DNA from: Pseudomonas sp. SCA2728.1_7
GTDB lineage: Bacteria > Pseudomonadota > Gammaproteobacteria > Pseudomonadales > Pseudomonadaceae
NCBI RefSeq assembly: GCF_018138145.1
Contig: NZ_CP073104.1
Location: 992,001 to 1,056,000, forward strand
DNA length: 64,000 bases
Direction: 5' to 3'
A program made the translations under genes and the position numbers. Numbering within the stretch: the first letter of the stretch is position 1; every line of letters begins with the position of its first letter. Of the stretch, positions 1 to 8,444 are shown piece after piece. Below the pieces are notes generated by a model, which searched no databases, was not told the DNA's origin, and worked only from the letters and a program-made list of their open reading frames with translations.

Positions 1-165
1 TTGGTGGCGGATGATGCTTTAATCACGCAGCGGTTGTTGGCGGTCGAAGAGATTTTTGGCACGGCGATTCCGCGTTCGGCGGAGTTTGTGGCGGCGTTTG
101 AGTGGTGCTGCAATAGCTTGCGTGAACAGGGTGTGACACGGACTTTGCAGCGGATTCTGGATTGA
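1..165 (+). CDS. mtlD: Mannitol 2-dehydrogenase, C-terminal end (partial)
   Basis: Frame 1 is open from the window edge to a TGA at 163-165 and encodes the last 54 residues of a protein. The tail, with the motif AVEEIFGTAIP and an ending GVTRTLQRILD, resembles the C-terminus of long-chain polyol dehydrogenases such as the NAD-dependent mannitol 2-dehydrogenase that oxidises mannitol to fructose. The next two genes are a xylulokinase and a fructokinase, which matches the known P. fluorescens order mtlE-F-G-K-D-Y-Z. The 5' part is outside the window, so the assignment leans on this gene order as well as on the short tail. Confidence 0.8.
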   Translation: MVADDALITQRLLAVEEIFGTAIPRSAEFVAAFEWCCNSLREQGVTRTLQRILD

Positions 166-169
166 AAAG

Positions 170-545
170 CCCCTCACCCTAGCCCTCTCCCGGAGGGAGA
201 GGGAACTGACCGAGGCGTTCTTGCGGAATACATCGACCTGAAAGTCCGGAGTCGAACTCAGGTATTGAACAGCACCTGATTGAGAGCACCGCAGTCGAAC
301 TCAGCTTTTGAACAGCCCCGGTTTGAGAGAACCGCAGTCGAACTCAGGGTTTGAACAGCACCTGATTGAGAGCACCGCAGTCGAACTCAGATGTTGAACT
401 GCCCCTGATTGAGATATCCGCAGTCGAACAAAAAATTTGAAAAGCCCCTGATTGAGAGATCCACAGTCGAATTCAGGTTTTGAACAGCCCCCGATCGGCT
501 CCCTTCCCCCTCGCCCCCTTGGGGGAGAGGGCTGGGGTGAGGGGG
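170..545. repeat. Repeat element with inverted flanks and a 43-bp tandem array
   Basis: The stretch between mtlD and mtlY has no credible gene. It starts with a CCCTCACCCTAGCCCTCTCC module (170-215) and ends with its reverse-complement form (about 490-545). Between them, about 248-498, lie six consecutive copies of a 43-bp unit. Each copy begins near GCAGTCGAACTCAG, continues with TTGAACAGC and ends near GATTGAGAGCACC; unit boundaries fall at about 291, 334, 377, 420 and 463. Copies differ by a few bases. Three other elements with the same ends but different interiors lie at 48341, 49769 and 57996. Confidence 0.85.
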
Positions 546-584
546 TAAGCTCTTGATCCTCACCACACCCCGAGTGGTTCACAC

Positions 585-2081
585 ATGACAACACAACAAC
601 TGTTCCTCGGCATCGACTGCGGCACCCAAGGCACCAAAGCCATCATCCTCGACGCCATCAGCGGTCAAGTCCTTGGCCAAGGCGCCGCCGCACACACAAT
701 GATCAGCGGCGCCAACGGCCGCCGCGAGCAAGACACCCAGCAATGGCTGGAAGCCTTCGCCCTCGCCACTCGCCGTGCATTACTCGCGGCGAATGTCGAC
801 GGCCAGTCGATCCTCGGCATCGGCGTCTCCGGCCAGCAGCACGGTCTGGTCCTGCTCGATGATCAAGGTGAAGTCCTGCGCCCGGCCAAGCTCTGGTGCG
901 ACACCGAAACCAGCGCCGAGAACGACCGCCTACTCACTCATCTGGGCGGTGAAAAAGGCTCGCTGGAACGCCTCGGCGTGGTTATCGCGCCGGGCTACAC
1001 CGTGTCGAAACTGCTCTGGACCAAAGAACAGCACCCCGTGGTGTTCTCACGCATCGCACGCATTCTGCTGCCCCACGACTACCTGAACTTCTGGCTCACC
1101 GGTCGCGCCTGCAGTGAGTACGGCGACGCCTCCGGCACCGGCTATTTCAACGTGCGCACGCGCCAATGGGACTTGCAGCTGCTGCGCGACATCGACGCCA
1201 GCGGACGCCTGCAAGCGGCGCTACCAGAGCTGATCGATGCGCACCAAAACGTCGGCACCCTCCTCCCGGCCATCGCAGAACACCTCGGCATCAACCCCAA
1301 TGCGCTGGTCTCCAGCGGCGGCGGCGACAACATGATGGGCGCCATCGGCACCGGCAATATTCAGCCCGGCGCGATCACCATGAGCCTCGGCTCTTCCGGC
1401 ACGGTGTACGCCTATTCCGAAGTGCCGAAAGTCAGCCCGGACGCCTCGGTCGCGACGTTCTGCTCGTCCAGCGGCGGTTGGTTGCCGCTGATCTGCACCA
1501 TGAACCTGACCAACGCCACCGGCGCGATTCGCGAGCTGTTCGACCTCGACCTGCGGCAGTTCAACGACCTCGTCGCCCAAGCCCCCATCGGCGCCGACGG
1601 CGTGAGCATGCTGCCGTTCCTCAACGGCGAACGCGTCCCCGCCCTGCCCCACGCCACCGGCAGCCTGCACGGCTTGACGCTGGACAACCTGACCCAGGCC
1701 AATCTGTGCCGCGCCGCCGTCGAAGGCACCACCTTCGGTTTGCGCTACGGGCTGGATTTGCTCCGCCAGAATGGTTTACAAAGCCGCAGCATTTGCCTGA
1801 TCGGCGGCGGTTCGAAAAGCGCGGTGTGGCGGCAGATCGTCGCCGACATCATGAACACCCCGGTGATCTGCACCGAACAAAGCGAAGCCGCCGCCCTCGG
1901 CGCGGCGATTCAAGCGGCGTGGTGTAAATCCTGGTCGAACGGCCACGAAGACACCCTCGCCGACCTGTGCCAGCGCTGCGTGAAACTCGATTCCAGCAGT
2001 GAAACCCTGCCGATTGCCGCCAACGTCGCGGCGTTTCAGCAGGCCTATGAACGCTATCAACAGCATGTCGCAACCCTATAA
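585..2081 (+). CDS. mtlY: Xylulokinase of the mannitol/arabitol operon
   Basis: This 498-residue FGGY-family kinase is the usual length for xylulokinase (xylulose to xylulose 5-phosphate, cytoplasm). The N-terminal phosphate-binding motif GIDCGTQGTKA (residues 9-19), the substrate-loop region VSGQQHG (about 80-86) and the C-terminal ATP-site motif LIGGGSKSAVWRQI (about 406-419) are all present. The ATG at 585 is taken because the MTTQQLFLGIDCG start aligns with family N-termini, although no strong ribosome-binding site precedes it. In P. fluorescens mtlY follows mtlD and handles xylulose made from D-arabitol. Here the repeat element separates it from mtlD. Confidence 0.93.
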   Translation: MTTQQLFLGIDCGTQGTKAIILDAISGQVLGQGAAAHTMISGANGRREQDTQQWLEAFALATRRALLAANVDGQSILGIGVSGQQHGLVLLDDQGEVLRPAKLWCDTETSAENDRLLTHLGGEKGSLERLGVVIAPGYTVSKLLWTKEQHPVVFSRIARILLPHDYLNFWLTGRACSEYGDASGTGYFNVRTRQWDLQLLRDIDASGRLQAALPELIDAHQNVGTLLPAIAEHLGINPNALVSSGGGDNMMGAIGTGNIQPGAITMSLGSSGTVYAYSEVPKVSPDASVATFCSSSGGWLPLICTMNLTNATGAIRELFDLDLRQFNDLVAQAPIGADGVSMLPFLNGERVPALPHATGSLHGLTLDNLTQANLCRAAVEGTTFGLRYGLDLLRQNGLQSRSICLIGGGSKSAVWRQIVADIMNTPVICTEQSEAAALGAAIQAAWCKSWSNGHEDTLADLCQRCVKLDSSSETLPIAANVAAFQQAYERYQQHVATL

Positions 2082-2094
2082 AGAGCAAACAATT

Positions 2095-3033
2095 ATGTAT
2101 TTGGTGTGTGGCGAAGCCCTGTTTGATTTTTTCAGTGAAGACGACGCCAGCGGTCTGGCTTCGAAAGTGAACTTCAAGGCGATTGCCGGCGGCTCGCCGT
2201 TCAACGTCGCCGTCGGTTTGCGCCGTTTGGGCGTGGACTCGGCCCTGTTCGGCGGGCTGTCCACCGACTACCTCGGCCGCCGCTTGCAGCGAGTGCTGCA
2301 GGACGAAGGTGTGCGCCCGGACTATCTGGTGGACTTCGCCGCACCGACCACGTTGGCCATGGTCGCCGTCGGTGCCAATGGCTCGCCGCACTACAGCTTT
2401 CGTGGTGAAGGCTGTGCCGATCGGCAACTGAATCTTGCGCATCTGCCGGTGTTGGGCCCTGAGGTGCGCGGCTTGCACATTGGCTCATTCTCGCTGGTCG
2501 TGCAGCCGATCGGCGACACCTTGCTGACCTTGGTGCAGCGCGAGAGCGGCAAACGCCTGATCAGCCTTGACCCGAACGTGCGCCTCAATCCCGAGCCGAA
2601 CATCGACCTGTGGCGCGAACGCATCGCGACGCTGGTGCCACTGGCCGATCTGATCAAGGTCAGCGACGAAGACTTGAGCCTGCTCTACCCCGAACAAGAC
2701 CCGCAACGCGTGATCGAAGGCTGGCTCGAACATCGCTGCCAGATCGTTTTCCTCACCCGTGGCGGCGACGGTGCCAGTGTGTTCAGCCGCCAGCATGGCA
2801 ACTGGTCAGTGCCGGCGGCCTCGGTGAAGATTGCCGACACCGTTGGCGCCGGTGACACCTTCCAGGCCGCGCTGATCACCTGGCTGACCGAGCACGGTCT
2901 GGATTCGGTCGAAGGCGTGCAGCAACTCGCTCGCGAGCAGATCGACGCCATGCTCAGGTTCGCCGTACAAGCCGCCGCGCTGACCTGCAGCAAGACCGGC
3001 CCGGATCTGCCCTATCGTCACCAATTGAGCTGA
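2095..3033 (+). CDS. mtlZ: Fructokinase, PfkB family
   Basis: This 312-residue ribokinase/PfkB-family sugar kinase phosphorylates fructose formed by mannitol oxidation. The start MYLVCGEALFDFF carries the family's N-terminal strand, GGSPFNVAVGLRRLG is the first PfkB signature (about residues 35-49), and DTVGAGDTFQAALI near residue 250 holds the catalytic Asp and anion hole. The ATG at 2095 lies 13 bases after the mtlY stop and follows AAAGAGCA. A longer in-frame reading from 1999 overlaps mtlY and is not the likely start. It is the last gene of the mtl operon. Confidence 0.93.
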   Translation: MYLVCGEALFDFFSEDDASGLASKVNFKAIAGGSPFNVAVGLRRLGVDSALFGGLSTDYLGRRLQRVLQDEGVRPDYLVDFAAPTTLAMVAVGANGSPHYSFRGEGCADRQLNLAHLPVLGPEVRGLHIGSFSLVVQPIGDTLLTLVQRESGKRLISLDPNVRLNPEPNIDLWRERIATLVPLADLIKVSDEDLSLLYPEQDPQRVIEGWLEHRCQIVFLTRGGDGASVFSRQHGNWSVPAASVKIADTVGAGDTFQAALITWLTEHGLDSVEGVQQLAREQIDAMLRFAVQAAALTCSKTGPDLPYRHQLS

Positions 3034-3078
3034 GCGCGTAGACTGTCGGCCTTTTTGCGCACGACGGGATAACGGCTT

Positions 3079-3699
3079 TTGAATTACGGGCAGACGCTTG
3101 GACTACTGACACTGGCAACGCTACTGAGCGGGTGCGGCACCTCGCCGCCCCGTTCGCCGGAAGACATCTGCGAAATCTTTCGGGAAAAAAGCGACTGGTA
3201 CGACGCTGCGCAAGTCACGCAAAAACGCTGGGGCGTGCCGATTCAGGTGCCCTTCGCGATCATGTATCAGGAATCCGGCTACCGCTACGACGCCAAGACC
3301 CCGCGCAAATACCTGCTGTGGGTGATCCCGTGGGGCCGCGTCTCGACCGCCTCGGGTTATGCGCAAGCCAAAGATGAAGTCTGGGCCGACTACCAGAAAA
3401 GCACCGGCCGCAGCGGCGCCGATCGCGAAGACTTCGACGATGCCATCGACTTTGTCGGTTGGTACATGGACAAGACCTATTCGATCAACGGCGTCTACAA
3501 GTACGACGCCTATAACCAGTACCTCAACTACCACGAAGGCTGGGGCGGGTTTCGCAACAAGACTTACGCGAGCAAAGCCTGGCTGATGCCGACGGCGCGC
3601 AAAGTGCAGAACCGCTCGGACGTGTATGCGCGGCAATATGCCGGGTGCAAAGAGGATTTGAATCGGGGGTTCTGGAGCCGGTTCTGGCATTGGTTGTAA
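3079..3699 (+). CDS. Lipoprotein with a lysozyme/SLT-like domain
   Basis: This is a 206-residue protein with a TTG start. The first 19 residues form a lipoprotein signal with lipobox LLSGC, so it is probably anchored in the outer membrane. The IMYQESGYRYDAK segment (about residues 61-73) puts a Glu followed by SGY, as in the catalytic Glu motif of lytic transglycosylases. GYAQAKDEVWADY and the later NQYLNYHEGWGGF also fit a soluble-lytic-transglycosylase fold. It probably cleaves or binds peptidoglycan, but that is inferred from motifs only. The gene stands alone between mtlZ and a REP doublet. Confidence 0.75.
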   Translation: MNYGQTLGLLTLATLLSGCGTSPPRSPEDICEIFREKSDWYDAAQVTQKRWGVPIQVPFAIMYQESGYRYDAKTPRKYLLWVIPWGRVSTASGYAQAKDEVWADYQKSTGRSGADREDFDDAIDFVGWYMDKTYSINGVYKYDAYNQYLNYHEGWGGFRNKTYASKAWLMPTARKVQNRSDVYARQYAGCKEDLNRGFWSRFWHWL

Positions 3700-3714
3700 C
3701 GGTGACTTCAAGGG

Positions 3715-3819
3715 CCTCATCGCGAGCAGGCTCACTCCTACAATGGATCAATGTTGAACACGATATCCGCGTCCACTGAAGATCCCCTGTAGAAGTGAGC
3801 CTGCTCGCGATAGCGCCCG
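3715..3819. repeat. REP doublet (REPIN)
   Basis: Two inverted copies of the GAGCAGGCTCACTCCTACA-type REP face each other (about 3715-3742 and 3786-3817), separated by 43 bases. The doublet sits between two converging genes, the SLT-like lipoprotein and the OprD porin. Confidence 0.88.
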
Positions 3820-3842
3820 ATCAAGCACTACACATCCAAGAC

Positions 3843-5144
3843 CTACAACACCGAAAAGCTATAACTCACAATCAACCGGGTCTCATCCACATCCCGGGCA
3901 AACTTCTCGTAATTGGTGCGATACGTCGCATTCCTCAAACGCAAACTCACATCCTTGAACGTGCCCGTCTGAATCACATACTTCAACTCGCTGTCACGTT
4001 CCCACTCCTTGCCTTCCTGATCACTGCCCAAAACCTTGATGTGATCACCGTTCACATAACGCGTCAGGAAGCTCAAACCATTAATGCCAATGGCCTTGAA
4101 GTCATAGTCATAACGCAGTTGCCAGGAGCGTTCCTGCGCAGCGGCGAAGTCGTTGACCTGCACGTAGTTGACCAGATACGGATTGCTGCCATCGAGGTAC
4201 GGCATCGAATTGTCGCCGTTCATACGCTGCCAACCGGCGCTGAACGTGTGGCCGCTGTGCGCGTAAGAGAGCATGCCGCTCAACGCCCGGTTATCGATGG
4301 AACCGGCCTTGGCATCACCGCTGTCGGCACTTTTCAGCACGCGCAGATCCGCTTTAAGTACACCGCCGCCTAACGGTTGATTACCCAACAGCCCGACAAA
4401 GTGCTGACGATAAATGTCTTCCAATTCGGCGTAGTGATACTGCGCAGTCAGGCGATCATTGATCTTGTAGTCGAAGCCGTACATGTCGAAATGGTCGGCG
4501 GTGGTGTTGCAGGCATAACGTTTGTTTTTACAGTGAACGCGGATGTCTTGCGAATCGGTGGAATCACGCGCGGTGTACTTGTCCAGACGCGCGGCCATGA
4601 AGGTCAGGTCTTTCAGCTCTTTAGAGGTGAGCATGGCGCCGTTGAACATCGTCGGCAGCAAACGACCGTCGTTGTATTTCAGCAACGGCAGATCCGGCAA
4701 CAACGCGCCGTACTTCAGCACCGTGTCCGAAATCTTGACCTTGGCGGTCAGGCCCATTTTCGCGTACTGGCCTTTCGAGCCGCGTGGATCGTTGCCGCTG
4801 GAAGGCAGCAAGCCGCTGTTGCTGCGGTCCGGGCTGGAATCGAGTTGAAAGCCAAGCATGCCCAGCGCATCAATACCAAAACCCACGGTACCGTCGGTGT
4901 AGCCCGATTGCAGGTTGAGAATAAAACCCTGTGCCGACTCTTCACGCTTGGACGCGCCCTGATCGTTCGTGGTGTGCCCATCACGGAAATCGCGGTTGAA
5001 GTACACCGTGCGCGATTCGATTTTCGCCGTGGTGTCTTCAAAAAATCCGCTGGCCTGAACCTGTGCGGTAAAACCTGCGCACAGCACAACGGCTCCGAAG
5101 CCAAACGACTGGCGCGGGGTGATGAGGGGAAATGGGGGACGCAT
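3843..5144 (-). CDS. OprD-family outer-membrane porin
   Basis: The product has 433 residues, typical of OprD/OpdK substrate-specific porins that take up amino acids, peptides or aromatic acids. The mature start SGFFEDTTAKIESRTVYFNRDFRDG is diagnostic of the family. The rest shows alternating beta-strand composition, WQLRYDYDFKAIGINGLSFLTRYVNG and a terminal strand TRLIVSYSFSVL. The start at 5144 (MRPPFPL) follows TTGGAGTTTTT, a good ribosome-binding site, and gives a signal peptide ending at VQA-SG. A longer in-frame extension to 5240 lacks these properties. The substrate cannot be told from the sequence. Confidence 0.92.
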   Translation of the reverse strand: MRPPFPLITPRQSFGFGAVVLCAGFTAQVQASGFFEDTTAKIESRTVYFNRDFRDGHTTNDQGASKREESAQGFILNLQSGYTDGTVGFGIDALGMLGFQLDSSPDRSNSGLLPSSGNDPRGSKGQYAKMGLTAKVKISDTVLKYGALLPDLPLLKYNDGRLLPTMFNGAMLTSKELKDLTFMAARLDKYTARDSTDSQDIRVHCKNKRYACNTTADHFDMYGFDYKINDRLTAQYHYAELEDIYRQHFVGLLGNQPLGGGVLKADLRVLKSADSGDAKAGSIDNRALSGMLSYAHSGHTFSAGWQRMNGDNSMPYLDGSNPYLVNYVQVNDFAAAQERSWQLRYDYDFKAIGINGLSFLTRYVNGDHIKVLGSDQEGKEWERDSELKYVIQTGTFKDVSLRLRNATYRTNYEKFARDVDETRLIVSYSFSVL

Positions 5145-5518
5145 GAAAAACTCCAACAATGCAGCGTTTGCGCAAGCGCGCAACAAGCCAGAAAAATAGC
5201 TCCCGTCCCGGGTCGAATTGAACCAGGAGAAAGTGAACACGCAGGGGTGAGCGGCAATGATGGCAGATGGCTTTGACGGGCTACAGGCGACTTTAGTCTG
5301 AATCTGACTGAGGATTCTTCAACCCAGGGTCGTGGGAAAAGTTGCCGGCAATCAACGCCAATTCGCAGCAAACGCCCGGTTTCATTGGGCGAAACACCTC
5401 ACCTAAGGGTTTTCCCTATACCGCAAACCTGCCAGACCTACGGCTTTTGTGCCTTGAACGAGGCCGCTTAATCCTCCATCATCCGTCACCTGCTTATTCA
5501 ACGGACGGAATTCAAGGC
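5145..5518. other. Divergent intergenic region, porin/vgrG
   Basis: This 374-base gap separates the divergent porin and vgrG. It holds the porin leader on the minus strand and the ACGGACGGAATTC ribosome-binding region of vgrG. No clear promoter boxes, repeats or small gene could be supported. Confidence 0.5.
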
Positions 5519-7573
5519 ATGCTGGACGCCAACGCAACCCACATTACCCTCACGCTTGAAGGCGCCAACGCCGACCTGCAAGTCCTCAGCTTCACCGGTC
5601 GCGAAGCCCTCAACGAACCGTTCCGTTTCGACCTCGAACTCGTCAGCGCCCGCCCCGACCTGAAACTCGAAGAGCTGCTGCACAAGCCCGGCGTCCTGAC
5701 TTTCGGCGCCACCGGCGCAGGCAAGATCCACGGTCTGGTCTATCGCATCGAGCAAGGCGACTCCGGCAAGACCCTGACCCGTTACAGCCTCAGTCTGGTG
5801 CCACAACTGGCCTACCTGCGGCACAACCACGATCAGCAGATTTTCCAGCAACTGACCGTACCGAAGATCATCGCTCAGGTGCTGGAAGATCGCGGCATTC
5901 TCGCCGACGCCTACAGCTTTCAGCTCGGCGCCGAATACCCGGAACGCGACTACTGCGTGCAGTACGACGAATCCGACCTGCATTTCATCCAGCGCTTGTG
6001 CGAAGAAGAAGGTATTCACTTTCACTTCCAGCACAGCAGCAGCGGCCACAAACTGGTGTTCGGCGACGACCAGACCGTGTTCCGCAAGCTGAAACCGGTG
6101 AGCTACCAGCAAGACTCCGGCATGGCCGCCGACAAACCGGTGATCAAACGCTTCAACCTGCGTCTGGAAACCCGCACCACCCGCGTCAGCCGCCGCGATT
6201 ACGACTTCGAAAAACCGAAGATCCTCCCCGAAGGCGCGGTCAAAACCGAGTTCGCCCCGGACCTCGAGGACTACGACTACCCCGGCCGCTTCACCACCCG
6301 CGAGCGCGGCAAGTTCCTCTCCACCCGCGCCCTCGAACGCCATCGCAGCGACTACAAACTCGCCGAAGGCAAAGGTGACGAACCGACCCTCACCAGCGGC
6401 CATTTCCTCACGCTCGCCGAACACCCGCGCGCCGAATGGAACGACCTGTGGCTGCTGCTGGAAGTCTTCCACGAAGGCAAACAACCGCAAGTCCTCGGCG
6501 AAAACGTCACCAGCGACGTCACCGACAACAAAAGCGATTTCCACCAGGGCTACCGCAACAGCTTCCTCGCCACCCCGTGGGACGCGCACTACCGCCCTGC
6601 CCTCGAACACCCGAAACCAAAAGTGCTCGGCAGCCAGACCGCTGTCGTCACCGGCCCCGCAGGCGAAGAAATCCACTGCGACCAATACGGCCGCATCAAA
6701 GTGCAATTCCACTGGGACCGCGACGGCCAGTCCAACGACAAAACCACCTGCTGGATGCGCGTCGCCAGCGGCTGGGCCGGCGCGGCGTATGGCGGCATCG
6801 CCATCCCGCGCATCGGCATGGAAGTCCTCGTCACCTTCCTTGAAGGCGATCCCGACCAGCCACTAGTCACCGGTTGCCTGTACCACAAGGAAAACGTCGT
6901 CCCCTACGACCTGCCGGCAAACAAGACCCGCAGCACCTTCAAAACCCTGAGCTCACCGGGCGGCAAGGGCTACAACGAGTTCCGCATCGAAGACAAGAAA
7001 GGCGCCGAGCAGATCTACATCCACGCCCAGCGCGACTGGGACGAGAACATCGAGCACGACCAGAAGATTCGGGTGGGCAACGAACGGCATGACACCGTTG
7101 AAGCCAACACGCTGAGCGAATTCAAGGTTGAAGAGCACCGGATTACCCATCTTGATCGGATTAGCGAGATGCGTGCGGATGATCACTTGACGGTGGCGGT
7201 GACTCAGCATCTGAAGGTCGGGACCGCGCAGTTTGTTGAGGCTGGGTCAGAAATCCATTACTACGCCGGCCAGAAGGTTGTGATCGAAGGTGCGATGGAA
7301 CTCACGGCCAAGGCTGGCGGGAGTTTCGTCAAGGTCGATGCGGGTGGAGTGACCATCAGCGGCGCGGAAGTGAAGATCAATACCGGCGGCTCGCCGGGGG
7401 TTGGGACGCCTGCGGCACCATTGCTGCCGGGACCGATGAAGGTAGCGGATGCGGATAAGGCCGGTACGGTCCCTATCCCGCTGCCCAAACGCTTGAACGA
7501 GTCGGGTATCACGCCGTTGTGCGGAAAACAAAGCAACGGCGCCTGCAGCCGTAAGGATTGCACATGCATGTAA
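5519..7573 (+). CDS. vgrG: Type VI secretion spike protein VgrG
   Basis: This 684-residue VgrG (TssI) trimerises to form the tip of the type VI needle and carries effectors. Residues 1 to about 330 form the gp27/GPD-like base (LSFTGREALNEPFRFDLELVS, later DYCVQYDESDLHFIQRLCEEEGIHF). About 370-465 is the gp5 OB-fold (DQYGRIKVQFHWDRDG, SGWAGAAYGG). About 490-600 is the beta-helix with RDWDENIEHDQ and GNERHDTVE. The C-terminus ends in a cysteine-rich tail, CGKQSNGACSRKDCTCM. The ATG at 5519 matches the family N-terminus; an upstream in-frame extension to 5342 does not. No other structural T6SS gene is nearby, so this is an orphan vgrG with its own cargo. Confidence 0.96.
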   Translation: MLDANATHITLTLEGANADLQVLSFTGREALNEPFRFDLELVSARPDLKLEELLHKPGVLTFGATGAGKIHGLVYRIEQGDSGKTLTRYSLSLVPQLAYLRHNHDQQIFQQLTVPKIIAQVLEDRGILADAYSFQLGAEYPERDYCVQYDESDLHFIQRLCEEEGIHFHFQHSSSGHKLVFGDDQTVFRKLKPVSYQQDSGMAADKPVIKRFNLRLETRTTRVSRRDYDFEKPKILPEGAVKTEFAPDLEDYDYPGRFTTRERGKFLSTRALERHRSDYKLAEGKGDEPTLTSGHFLTLAEHPRAEWNDLWLLLEVFHEGKQPQVLGENVTSDVTDNKSDFHQGYRNSFLATPWDAHYRPALEHPKPKVLGSQTAVVTGPAGEEIHCDQYGRIKVQFHWDRDGQSNDKTTCWMRVASGWAGAAYGGIAIPRIGMEVLVTFLEGDPDQPLVTGCLYHKENVVPYDLPANKTRSTFKTLSSPGGKGYNEFRIEDKKGAEQIYIHAQRDWDENIEHDQKIRVGNERHDTVEANTLSEFKVEEHRITHLDRISEMRADDHLTVAVTQHLKVGTAQFVEAGSEIHYYAGQKVVIEGAMELTAKAGGSFVKVDAGGVTISGAEVKINTGGSPGVGTPAAPLLPGPMKVADADKAGTVPIPLPKRLNESGITPLCGKQSNGACSRKDCTCM

Positions 7574-8427
7574 AAGCGCTAAGCGCCCTCCTCGAAGCGC
7601 CACGCCATGGGTTCGAGGAATTGCCGAGAGAAAGCTCCGACCTGACCCTGTGTTTCATCATTGATCGCGTCCGTCAGCCGGAAGCCATGAGCCGCCTGTA
7701 CCGTGTCGGCGAGCCCGTAGACACGCAAGGTCTGTTTCTCAACACCAACTTCGCTGAAATTGCCGCTGACGGTCCTCTCTGGCTGGTCGCCCCGTGGGGC
7801 AGTCGACTCGCAGCCGAAGCGGCAAAGCTCTGCGAAGAAAATTTCTCCGGCATTGCCCTCTCCACAACAGATCCAGCCAAGGCACTGGCACATGCCCGCT
7901 GGCTCCTGCGTGCCAACGATGGCTCCGGTGGCCAAAGCCTGTTGAGCTATCACAAGCCAAGCCTGTGGGCCGCGCTGGCCTACACCGCTGGTGAAACTTC
8001 GCATCAGCTTTTCGGCCCTTGGCAACACGTTTACAGCCCGGCACCGGTCCACTTCGGGCGCAATCGCGGTCGCTGGTTCAGTTGGCGCCCCGTTTCGGAA
8101 CTTGAATGGCTGGGCGACGTCTCAGCGTTCAACCTGCCGCCAACAGCGCCAAAGGTTCAGGAGCATCTGGGTTGGGTTTACTGGGCAGACGAGCAATACA
8201 CTGCCTACGGTGAACCCACCGACGAACAGCTGCCCAACCTCGTGGAAAACCTCAACGTGCTGGTTGCCCACAACATTTACGAAGGTCGTCATTTACTGAA
8301 GCTGGGCCAAATCACCAACGGCCCGCTGCTCGAGACGCAGCCTCAGGCAATGGCCATCCTGCAATCCAGGGAAGAGTCGTTCATCAAAGTGCAACAATTG
8401 CAGCAACTGACTACCAGCGCTGCTTGA
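7564..8427 (+). CDS. DUF4123 type VI effector adaptor
   Basis: The 287-residue product has a DUF4123 domain at about residues 20-150 (LTLCFIIDRVRQPEAMSRL, GPLWLVAPWGSRLA, WLLRANDGSGG, FGPWQHVYSPAPV). DUF4123 proteins (Tap/TEC chaperones) load a particular effector onto its cognate VgrG and lie between the two genes, as here. The ATG at 7564 follows TAAGGA with six-base spacing and overlaps the last ten bases of vgrG, suggesting translational coupling. A TTG six bases upstream is less likely. The C-terminal half probably contacts the effector encoded 17 bases downstream. Confidence 0.9.
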   Translation: MHVKALSALLEAPRHGFEELPRESSDLTLCFIIDRVRQPEAMSRLYRVGEPVDTQGLFLNTNFAEIAADGPLWLVAPWGSRLAAEAAKLCEENFSGIALSTTDPAKALAHARWLLRANDGSGGQSLLSYHKPSLWAALAYTAGETSHQLFGPWQHVYSPAPVHFGRNRGRWFSWRPVSELEWLGDVSAFNLPPTAPKVQEHLGWVYWADEQYTAYGEPTDEQLPNLVENLNVLVAHNIYEGRHLLKLGQITNGPLLETQPQAMAILQSREESFIKVQQLQQLTTSAA

Positions 8428-8444
8428 TGACCCGTCCGTAAAGA

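Noticed and set aside
248..498. Possible CRISPR array at the 43-bp repeats
   Set aside because: The copies are directly adjacent without unique spacers, and no cas genes are near.
3795..5276. Two long plus-strand frames opposite the OprD porin
   Set aside because: Both are shadows; the porin on the minus strand has a signal peptide, family motifs and a ribosome-binding site.
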